From: a virus
Strand: one strand, 5' to 3'
DNA: 24,877 bases
IMG/VR virus record: IMGVR_UViG_3300037119_001754
Coordinates: 1 to 24,877 of that record
The notes beneath the pieces were generated by a model. The model was not told the DNA's origin and ran no database searches. It worked only from the letters and a program-made list of their open reading frames with translations. How positions within the stretch are numbered: the stretch's first letter is position 1; each line of letters opens with the position of its first letter. Made by a program: the position numbers and the translations under genes. Of the stretch, positions 5,595-11,435 are shown piece by piece.

Positions 5595-5868
5595 ACGTCA
5601 TCGGATGTCCTACCCACACAACGTCATCGACGGGCTCGACGGGCAGCGCCGTTACGCGTGGGCCCGAGCCTTCGCTGCCGAGGCCGACGCCCGCCAGCTC
5701 GAACGGCTGTGCGAAGTCCTACGCGATCGAGTCGACGTCATCCTCTATGAACATCTCGAACTGCTCGACGCCGTTCTCAGTCAGCGCAACGTCGACGCCT
5801 TCGCCCGCGCTTGGCGAACGCGTCAGATCCTCGACCGATTCCTCGCCGGCCGGCCCGAGACAGTGTGA
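5581..5868 (+). CDS. Small hypothetical helical protein
   Basis: This protein of up to 95 aa contains charged amphipathic helices (YAWARAFAAEADARQLERLC, then VLRDRVDVILYEHLELLDAVL, then FARAWRTRQILDRFLAG). There is no recognisable domain, signal peptide or membrane helix. The ATG at 5581 overlaps the HTH gene by 14 bases; an ATG at 5605 (MSYPHN) just after that gene's stop is an equally good start. I recognise no family. Co-transcription with the HTH gene is likely from the overlap. Confidence 0.6.
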   Translation: MPARRRHRMSYPHNVIDGLDGQRRYAWARAFAAEADARQLERLCEVLRDRVDVILYEHLELLDAVLSQRNVDAFARAWRTRQILDRFLAGRPETV

Positions 5869-5889
5869 CACCCTTCCTGTACGATCATC

Positions 5890-5917
5890 GGCCCGCACCG
5901 AACAGACGATGCGGGCC
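5890..5917. other. 8-bp stem-loop in the leader of the membrane gene
   Basis: GGCCCGCA (5890-5897) pairs with TGCGGGCC (5910-5917) around a 12-base loop. It lies in the 73-bp gap between two plus-strand genes, 25 bases before the ATG at 5942. No T-run follows. It may be a weak terminator or a structured 5' leader. A TACGAT hexamer (5880-5885) just upstream resembles a -10 element but has no good -35. Confidence 0.35.
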
Positions 5918-5941
5918 CGTCCACAACGACTGAGGATCGCT

Positions 5942-6202
5942 ATGAACAAAGTCCAAAGTACCAAGCCACTACCGGCACGGAGCGGCGAGCCGCACGTGTC
6001 CCGCCTGGACGAGCAGGGTGGCGGCGTGACGATCATCGTGTTCCTGCTCGGCATCGTTGCCTGGTTCGGAGCGTTCGCGATGATCGTGAACGCCAAGGAT
6101 CAGAACACCCCGACGGAGAACTACGCGTTGGGGATCGCGTTGACGATCGTCGGGGCGACGTTGATCATCGCCGCGACGATCTACGACAGCAGGCGTAACT
6201 AG
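5942..6202 (+). CDS. Small two-helix membrane protein
   Basis: This 86-aa protein has a polar N-terminus of about 28 residues and two transmembrane segments: VTIIVFLLGIVAWFGAFAMIV (about 29-49) and a second around ALGIALTIVGATLIIAATIY. They are joined by a short polar loop (NAKDQNTPTENY). An upstream GAGGAT sequence (about eight bases from the ATG at 5942) acts as ribosome-binding site. It ends four bases inside the convergent small membrane gene at 6199-6321. The family is unknown. In a plus-strand lysogeny group, a superinfection-exclusion role is conceivable but unproven. Confidence 0.72.
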   Translation: MNKVQSTKPLPARSGEPHVSRLDEQGGGVTIIVFLLGIVAWFGAFAMIVNAKDQNTPTENYALGIALTIVGATLIIAATIYDSRRN

Positions 6203-6321
6203 TCACCTCGGTCGCGGTGCTCGAGGATCTTGAGCAGCCGCAGCAGGGCGATGGCGGCGACGATCGTGCCGGCGATGAACGCGCCGGCAACGGTCAGGCT
6301 CGCCCACTCGAAGGCGGTCAC
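6199..6321 (-). CDS. 40-aa single-pass membrane protein
   Basis: A GTG at 6321 overlaps the stop of the Thr-rich secreted protein as GTGA. It opens a 40-aa frame reading VTAFEWASLTVAGAFIAGTI and then a VAAIALLRLLKILEH segment, ending TAG at 6199. One transmembrane helix (about residues 7-28) is followed by a charged tail (KILEHRDRGD). The coupling, the clean hydrophobic profile and the position at the end of the late cluster support a real gene. Small one-helix proteins after the lysis genes may be holin accessories, but nothing here proves that. It overlaps the convergent plus-strand gene by four bases. Confidence 0.68.
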   Translation of the reverse strand: MTAFEWASLTVAGAFIAGTIVAAIALLRLLKILEHRDRGD

Positions 6322-7175
6322 CGCGTCGGCGGCAGCTCACCGCTCGGCGGGCCCGTCGGCCCGAACGGGCCCGAGGGCGAGGCGCACGCCGCGGTCGACG
6401 GCGGGTAGGTCACGGTCGTCGTCGCCGTCGGGTTGATCTCGGCAACGATCGTCAGACCTTCACGCCAGATCGCGTCGCTCGGGTCGAGCACCCAGAATCC
6501 GTCTGCGTTGAGCATCCAGCCAGGCCAATCGGTGGCGTTGCCCTCGGCGTCGACGCTCGCGCCAGGGTAGAGCAGCGTGACGGTCGCGCCGGCCTCGTAG
6601 GTCAGCGCATGCACCTCGATCACCGCGCCGTTGACGTCGAGGAAGGTGATCGTCCCAGTGAGCCCGTTCAGCTCGGGCTGGTTGCCGAACGTCAGCGTCA
6701 CGAACGGGACATCGGCCGAGCAGACGACCGACGCCGCGCCGATGTCAAGCGTCGTCGGCAGCGTCGTCGTCGTGGACGTGCTCGTAGTACCACCAGCCGT
6801 CGTCGTCGTGGCTTGCGAGGTGCTCGGCGCGCTGCTGCTTGAGGGTGGCGGAGCGCTCGTCGTCGTGGTGCTCGACGTGCTCGACGTGGCGGGCTGCGTC
6901 GTCGTCGGGATCGTTGTGCTGCTCGATGTCGTCACGGTAGTCGTCGTGTTGCCCTGAGTGTTCGGCACGCAGTCGGGGCACGTCGACGTCGTAGGCGACG
7001 ACGTAGGCGGCAGCGTGGAGGTCGTCGTTGGTGGCGCGGTAGTCGAGTAGATCGATGTCGACGTAGTGCCCGTCGTGGTCGTCGGGTAGCCGTAGCCGCC
7101 ACCATCGAACCATGCGAGCGCAGGTGTGGCGACAACGGCGGCGGTTGCCCCGATGATGGCGGCTAGGCGGGTCTT
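6318..7175 (-). CDS. Secreted Thr/Ser-rich mucin-like protein
   Basis: This 285-aa protein has an N-terminal signal peptide (VKTRLAAIIGATAAVVATPALA, cleavage expected before WFDGG). A low-complexity stretch of about 120 residues follows, almost entirely Thr, Ser and Pro with one CPDC. After it comes a folded domain of about 110 residues with beta-rich segments (VPFVTLTFGNQPELNGLTG, ITFLDVNGAVIEV), and the end is a Pro/Gly-rich tail. The GTG at 7175 has GGGG eight bases upstream; GTG 7184 is the alternative. Thr-rich linkers of this kind are common in secreted actinobacterial proteins. In a phage it may be a lysogen surface protein or a virion decoration. The stop is coupled (GTGA) to the 40-aa membrane gene. 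Confidence 0.78.
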   Translation of the reverse strand, partial: KTRLAAIIGATAAVVATPALAWFDGGGYGYPTTTTGTTSTSIYSTTAPPTTTSTLPPTSSPTTSTCPDCVPNTQGNTTTTVTTSSSTTIPTTTQPATSSTSSTTTTSAPPPSSSSAPSTSQATTTTAGGTTSTSTTTTLPTTLDIGAASVVCSADVPFVTLTFGNQPELNGLTGTITFLDVNGAVIEVHALTYEAGATVTLLYPGASVDAEGNATDWPGWMLNADGFWVLDPSDAIWREGLTIVAEINPTATTTVTYPPSTAACASPSGPFGPTGPPSGELPPTR

Positions 7176-7197
7176 CACGTCAGACACCCCAAGCGCG

Positions 7198-7635
7198 CTA
7201 CGTCCGACGCATCGCCTCCGCAACGCTCATGCCAGCATCCCGAGCACCTCGATACCGGCGACGCCTGCGCTCGTTCGCGCATATCGAGCAGTAGCGGAGA
7301 GACTGACCCGCTCGGCCACCACTGCGACGATGTGTGGTTCTGTCGTACTCGTGGCCCATCGGGCAGTGCATCTTCTGAGCGTTGGATGCGCGGCCCTTGC
7401 GGGCCATGTCGCTCGAGTTGGCCTTCGGTGTTCCCAGTCTGAGATGTTCCAGGTTGATACATCCGCGGTTGTCGCAGGTGTGCATGATGACGCACCCCGG
7501 CGGGATCGGGCCATTGGCCTGTTCCCATGTCCAGCGATGCATCGCGATCATCTTCCGATGACCGCGTTCGCCACCCATCATGTAGGGATAGCCGGTGTTC
7601 CAGTGCTTCCCGGCCCACTGGGCGCAGTCTTCCAC
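7198..7635 (-). CDS. HNH endonuclease (HNH_3 type)
   Basis: This 145-aa protein shows the HNH_3 pattern: an N-terminal CAQWAGK...GYPYM block, then MHRWTWEQANGPIPPG. The core VIMHTCDNRGCINLEHLRLG (about residues 49-68) follows, with the H, D/N and H positions of the beta-beta-alpha metal finger. A second cysteine pair set (CPMGHEYD ... YCSICANERRRRR) forms a C-terminal zinc-binding element common in phage HNH proteins. An in-frame TAA nine bases upstream makes the GTG at 7635 the first possible start. It has no clear ribosome-binding site. It sits between a small membrane gene and the secreted protein in the late cluster, so a free-standing homing endonuclease is likely. Confidence 0.9.
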   Translation of the reverse strand: MEDCAQWAGKHWNTGYPYMMGGERGHRKMIAMHRWTWEQANGPIPPGCVIMHTCDNRGCINLEHLRLGTPKANSSDMARKGRASNAQKMHCPMGHEYDRTTHRRSGGRAGQSLRYCSICANERRRRRYRGARDAGMSVAEAMRRT

Positions 7636-7650
7636 TGGGTGAGTTTAGCA

Positions 7651-7842
7651 TCATAGGACGAGCCAGCCGAGGGCGACGGCGGCGAGGCCGAGGGCGACGA
7701 CCGACAGACCGTTCAGCGGGTAGGTGTGGTCGGTGCGCGGGTGCAGCAGGAAGGCGGCGACGATGAAGAGGATGAATCCGACGAGGAACATCACGTCGGC
7801 GAATCCTGTATTGCCCTCGCTGATGTCGGCGAGCAGTTGCAT
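7651..7842 (-). CDS. Small two-helix membrane protein, holin candidate
   Basis: This 63-aa protein has two transmembrane segments: ADVMFLVGFILFIVAAFLL (about 15-33) and LNGLSVVALGLAAVALGWLVL (about 43-63). They are separated by a short polar loop (HPRTDHTYP). A good AAGGGAG element six bases before the ATG at 7842 fixes the start. Size and topology match small phage membrane proteins, some of which are holins. It lies six genes downstream of the endolysin, which weakens the holin call. The other candidate membrane genes here are 6199-6321 and the plus-strand 5942-6202. Confidence 0.75.
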   Translation of the reverse strand: MQLLADISEGNTGFADVMFLVGFILFIVAAFLLHPRTDHTYPLNGLSVVALGLAAVALGWLVL

Positions 7843-7857
7843 GGTTGTCTCCCTTGG

Positions 7858-8601
7858 CTATGGCACGGCGATGGCGTCGTCGCCGCGGTAGGCACCGACG
7901 ACGGGCTCGTCGCCGATGTTGAGCCCGACGATCAGAGCCTCGGGCAGGTAGATGCCGGCCGGCGGTGGCAGCACCTCGGTGGCGTGGAACTCGTCGAAGT
8001 CGACGACCGACGGCGTGACGTCGTCGTCATTGTTCCACGTGCCGAGGAAGAGCCGACCGCTCGTGTAGCTGGCGTCGGTCACGTCGATCTTCCACAGTGG
8101 CGGCTCTGGATCGCCAGCGAGCCACCACTTGGCGCGGTGGCGAGAGCCTCGGGAGTGCACGCGGTAGGTGCGCCATACGCCATCGTTGTGCGGGACGTCG
8201 CCGGCTTGGGCGAGGAAGTCGTACGCGTTGATCGTGTTGAAGCGCACCACGCCCGCGTCGGTCGTCGGCGTCGGATGGATGATCGGCTTGATCGACAGGA
8301 TGTAGCCGTCGGTCGGGTCGGGCCCGCTGGCGACGTTGGTGCCGACCCTGAATCCGACCTCGACCGTGTCCGAGATGGTCGTGCGCATGTTCACGTAGAT
8401 GTTGACGTCGCCGAACGTGTCGGCCGGCGAGGCGATGATGCGGCAGTTATTGGTCGGGCTGCCGGTGACCATGCGGCCCGCACCCGATGCCACGGTGGGC
8501 GCGCTCGACGAGCCGCGCACGTTGCGGATCGTCGTCCAGATCGAGCTGCTCCACGCCGCGCCGTCTGAGAGCGTCCACGTATCGTCGACGGGACCAGGCA
8601 T
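7858..8601 (-). CDS. Concanavalin A-like (jelly-roll) tail-associated protein
   Basis: This 247-aa protein has alternating strands over about residues 5-210 and motifs typical of a ConA-like/LamG jelly roll: a WTLSDG start, a VNIYVNMRTTISDTVEVGFR sheet, and DGYILSIKP, FNTINAYDF and LFLGTWNNDDD elements. A C-terminal extension (PEALIVGLNIGDEPVVGAYR) follows. The ATG at 8601 directly abuts the TAG of the methylase (TAGATG). Binding to cell-surface glycan or to other tail fibres is the likely role; the ligand is unknown. It is the last probable structural gene of the late cluster. Confidence 0.68.
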   Translation of the reverse strand: MPGPVDDTWTLSDGAAWSSSIWTTIRNVRGSSSAPTVASGAGRMVTGSPTNNCRIIASPADTFGDVNIYVNMRTTISDTVEVGFRVGTNVASGPDPTDGYILSIKPIIHPTPTTDAGVVRFNTINAYDFLAQAGDVPHNDGVWRTYRVHSRGSRHRAKWWLAGDPEPPLWKIDVTDASYTSGRLFLGTWNNDDDVTPSVVDFDEFHATEVLPPPAGIYLPEALIVGLNIGDEPVVGAYRGDDAIAVP

Positions 8602-9072
8602 CTAGCGCACTCTGCCGAGCCGACTGATCGCCTCGACACACTCGGGCCCGATCGCCGCCAGGTAGATCGGGAACATCATCGTCTTTCCGTTGGCGAACGC
8701 GAACGAGCCGACGTTCTCTGGCACCACCAGGGCGTCCGACTCATCCCACAGGACGTTTAGCCAGCGGGACCGAGCGAACGGGACGAAGGCGACGCCGTTG
8801 CGATGAGCGACGAATCGATTGACCCAGGGTGTGACGTTGCTGTAGGGCGGATTCATCCACACGCGCCCATCCCACGGCTGCGCCAGCCCGTCGTCGCTCG
8901 GGTCGAGGTAGCGAGCGGCCGGTATCCACGGGATGCCGCCTGACGGTGCGCAGACGTCGAGGTCGAACGTGATCCCCATGCGCTCGAACACCCACGACGG
9001 CGTGTAGTAGTCGTCGCTCGTGGTCGTCGTCTGATGGACGGGGAACAGTCGAGGCGCGAGGGCGATGGTCAC
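8602..9072 (-). CDS. Phage Dam-type adenine-N6 DNA methyltransferase
   Basis: This 156-aa protein of the phage N6-adenine methyltransferase (DNA_N6_MTase/Dam) family transfers methyl groups from SAM to adenine. It shows the DDYYTPSWVFERMG start, FDLDVCAP for SAM binding, and GLAQPWDGRVWMNPPYSN, where NPPY is catalytic. The C-terminal FVPFARSRW ... FAFANGK block is typical. The GTG at 9072 overlaps the stop of the beta-helix gene as GTGA, which settles the start; in-frame sequence further upstream is antisense or overlapping noise. It lies among tail-fibre genes, an unusual place for a modification enzyme. Protection of progeny DNA from host restriction late in infection is the probable role. 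Confidence 0.9.
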   Translation of the reverse strand: MTIALAPRLFPVHQTTTTSDDYYTPSWVFERMGITFDLDVCAPSGGIPWIPAARYLDPSDDGLAQPWDGRVWMNPPYSNVTPWVNRFVAHRNGVAFVPFARSRWLNVLWDESDALVVPENVGSFAFANGKTMMFPIYLAAIGPECVEAISRLGRVR

Positions 9073-10094
9073 GGTGGGTCCAGTGGCCCGAAACCGGGAT
9101 ACCCGTAGGGGATAGAGCCGACGATCGTGGACGGCTGGCCGTCGACGTCGAGGTCGCAGATGTAGCCCGACCACGTCGCCTCGTCGACCAAGTCCCATCG
9201 GTCGATCGAGAGCGGGTGGTAGACCCACGAGCCGTCGACGATGTAGAGATTCTTGAGGATGCCGCCGTTATTGCATTCGTAGCAGTAGCCGGCACCCGAC
9301 ATCAGCAGCCCGTCGATGTCGAAGGGCTGCGCCTGCGTCGTGCCGCAGATCATGCACGAGGTGCCACCGCAGCCGGGATCGCCGACGCCTGGCGTCTGGT
9401 CGGTTGTCCACTGGTCGACGCTGATGATTGTGGAGTTGCGCACCTTGAGCCCGACGCCAGCGTGCCCGTCGTCGAAGGCTTGCAGCCCGTCGCCGTGGTA
9501 GTCGAGCCCTTGGATCGGCGAGCACGGGTGCGGGCCCGTGATCCGCACGTAGCAGTTGTACATGCGCGTCAGGTGGGCGTCGGTCGTGTAGGCGGGGTCG
9601 CGCAGCGGCATGGTCGAGCCGCCCAGTCGGAATCCTTCGATGTGATCGAGGATCGCCGTGCGCCGCACGAGCATGCCGGTGTCGCCGATCGCCGAATAGC
9701 CGCTCGTGAACTCGCCGCCCTGCTGCGGCACGCCTGGCGGGTCGAGCTTGACCGTGCAGTCCTCGACGAGCAGATCGTTGCCGATCGTGTTGCCGTACCC
9801 GTTGGAGAGCACGCCGCCGATGACTTCGCAGCGGCGCACGGTGACGTGCGCTGCGGTGATCATCAGCGCGCCGTAGATGCGGGTGTCCTGCAGCACGCCG
9901 CCGGTCTCGGAGAACTGCACCAGTTCTCCGGCCTCGGGCGAGCCGATCGTCGTGGTCGGTATCCAGCCCTCGATCGCGTCGACGCCCACGTTCGTCGCCG
10001 TCGGGAACTCGACCGTGGTCGTCGTGGCGGTGGCGACGTCGAACCAGCCCTCGGCCGTGCGGTACTTGACGAGCGGGTTGTAGACGTTGGTCAT
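9069..10094 (-). CDS. Right-handed beta-helix tailspike-like protein
   Basis: This 341-aa protein has successive short strand-turn repeats typical of a parallel beta-helix: DTRIYGALMITAAHVTVRRC, EVIGGVLSN, NDLLVEDCTVKL, LVRRTAILDHIEGFRL, LTRMYNCYVRI, LKVRNSTIISV, GGILKNLYIVDGSW. Pectate-lyase-like beta-helices in phages serve as tailspikes that bind or cleave surface polysaccharide. HGDGLQAFDDG (about 236-246) resembles the aspartate-bearing turn of such folds, but I cannot define an active site. A cysteine-rich loop (CGGTSCMICG, YCYECNN) may be disulphide- or metal-bound. The ATG at 10094 overlaps the upstream stop as ATGA, and the stop is coupled to the methylase. Confidence 0.82.
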   Translation of the reverse strand: MTNVYNPLVKYRTAEGWFDVATATTTTVEFPTATNVGVDAIEGWIPTTTIGSPEAGELVQFSETGGVLQDTRIYGALMITAAHVTVRRCEVIGGVLSNGYGNTIGNDLLVEDCTVKLDPPGVPQQGGEFTSGYSAIGDTGMLVRRTAILDHIEGFRLGGSTMPLRDPAYTTDAHLTRMYNCYVRITGPHPCSPIQGLDYHGDGLQAFDDGHAGVGLKVRNSTIISVDQWTTDQTPGVGDPGCGGTSCMICGTTQAQPFDIDGLLMSGAGYCYECNNGGILKNLYIVDGSWVYHPLSIDRWDLVDEATWSGYICDLDVDGQPSTIVGSIPYGYPGFGPLDPP

Positions 10095-10744
10095 GGCGAG
10101 ATGAGGAAGTAGACGGTGTCGGGGTCGTGCGACGGCAGCGCCTCGTAGGCGACGGGCGTGCCCTGCCACAGCTTGGCGATGCCGTTGAGCCCTTGCACCA
10201 CGTCGGGTGTCGAGCGCAGCACGAGGTCGCCGACGAGCGCGCCGAACGGGTCGCCGAGCGTGTACGGGTCGGGGATCCAGAAGCAGACGTCGGTCGACGG
10301 GCGCAGGTCGGTCTCGTCGGTGTAGGTGAACACAGAGACCGACGTCGAGGCCGTCCCGGCAGGGCCGGCAGGGCCAGGCGGTCCCGGCACGGGGACCACG
10401 ACGGTGTCGGGCGCGGCCGGCAGCGGCGACAGGTCGGTCCAGTCCCACGGGCCAGGCGTCGGTAGCGAGACGATCCACGCGCCCGACATGCCGGTGCGCG
10501 TCACCTTGTAGGTGATCGGCCCGTCGACGTTGGCGGTCAGCTCGGGATCGTCGGTGCCGCGCAGGAACACTGTGAACGCGCCGGCGAGCAGAGGCGTCGA
10601 CACTGGGCCAGGCGTGACGGTCTCGGGTACCGACGTGTCGGGGATGTTCGCCGGGACCAGCTCGAACGTGAGGCGTCCACCGCCGAGCGCGGGCGTGCCG
10701 TCTGGATTGGTGAAGCGGCCGCTGAGGTGGACTAGTGCTGCCAT
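10091..10744 (-). CDS. Short tail-fibre protein with collagen-like stretch
   Basis: This is a 217-aa protein. Residues 1-115 form a beta-rich domain (LSGRFTNPDGTP ... LLAGAFTVFLRGTDDPEL ... WDWTDLSPL). That domain parallels the N-terminus of the collagen-like fibre at 11432-13360 in order and motif (F-N-DGT, then GxF, then TDD). A short Gly-X-Y stretch GPPGPAGPAG (about 125-134) follows, then a C-terminal domain ending HDPDTVYFLISP, a form often seen in phage minor tail proteins. AGGGGA six bases before the ATG at 10744 supports the start. The shared N-terminal domain is probably a virion-anchoring module, so this may be a second receptor-binding fibre. Confidence 0.75.
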   Translation of the reverse strand: MAALVHLSGRFTNPDGTPALGGGRLTFELVPANIPDTSVPETVTPGPVSTPLLAGAFTVFLRGTDDPELTANVDGPITYKVTRTGMSGAWIVSLPTPGPWDWTDLSPLPAAPDTVVVPVPGPPGPAGPAGTASTSVSVFTYTDETDLRPSTDVCFWIPDPYTLGDPFGALVGDLVLRSTPDVVQGLNGIAKLWQGTPVAYEALPSHDPDTVYFLISP

Positions 10745-10754
10745 GGCATATCCC

Positions 10755-11435
10755 CTAGGTGATCGGCGGGCCCGAGGTGTCGGTGGTCGCGGCAGCGCCC
10801 GTGGCCGTCAGCGTGCGCCCGCTCGCGCCAGAGTCGGTCGTCGACGGGCCATTGTCGAAGCGGTAGTTGGCCCACAAGTTGGAGGTGATCGTCGCCGCGT
10901 AGGTCGCCGACTCGGTGTCGAGCTGCGCCTGCGTCAGCGCCGTCGACGTCCAGATCTTGACGGCGGCGATCGAGCCCGAGAGCCAGGAGTTGAAGCGGTC
11001 GACGCCGATGCGCATCGTCGACGAGGCCGACGGCCCGATCGAGCCAGAGGCGCGGTTGGCGGTCTGGATCGAGCCGCCTGCAGCCTTCCAGTAGAGGTCG
11101 GCGACCCCCGACGTGCGGTGAACGAAGGCGATGAAATACCACGTGCCCACGACGATGTTGAACAGCGAGCGGGTGGTCGGCGTCTGCGTCTCGTGGCGCA
11201 GCTCGCGGACTCCGTCGAACGTCGTCGAGTAGTAGACCGAGGCGCTGGAGTCGGCGCTCAGCGGCGTGGCGTAGGCGGCGCGGTCGACGGTCATCTTCGC
11301 CCAACAGCACCACGTCAGGTTGACGCCGTTCAGACCTGTGCCGCTGACGGTGTAGCCACCCGACGACGACCATGCCGCAGCCTTTGAGGTCGCCGACGGG
11401 CGCGCGAGCACCGGGACGCCGAGGTGGCGAGTCAC
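10755..11435 (-). CDS. LamG/concanavalin-like tail protein
   Basis: This 226-aa protein has a clear LamG/pentraxin-type pattern: NLTWCCWAKMTV, then WYFIAFVHRTSG, GVADLYWKAAGG, IGVDRFNSWLSGSIAAVKIW and LTQAQLD. A YRFDNGPST closing strand follows. This is the layout of LamG_3 domains that bind carbohydrate or protein. The GTG at 11435 overlaps the stop of the collagen-like fibre as GTGA, so the two are probably made and assembled together. An adhesin or fibre-tip role is inferred. Confidence 0.8.
   Translation of the reverse strand: MTRHLGVPVLARPSATSKAAAWSSSGGYTVSGTGLNGVNLTWCCWAKMTVDRAAYATPLSADSSASVYYSTTFDGVRELRHETQTPTTRSLFNIVVGTWYFIAFVHRTSGVADLYWKAAGGSIQTANRASGSIGPSASSTMRIGVDRFNSWLSGSIAAVKIWTSTALTQAQLDTESATYAATITSNLWANYRFDNGPSTTDSGASGRTLTATGAAATTDTSGPPIT

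Noticed and set aside
6750-7090. CRISPR-like or satellite repeat in the Thr-rich region
   Set aside because: The periodicity comes from ACG/ACC codons of a Thr-rich protein. There are no equal spacers and no conserved repeat unit.
7726-8568. 280-codon plus-strand frame opposite the ConA-like gene
   Set aside because: The composition (Val, Asp, Gly, Arg, His) is typical of the antisense frame, and no recognisable motif is present.
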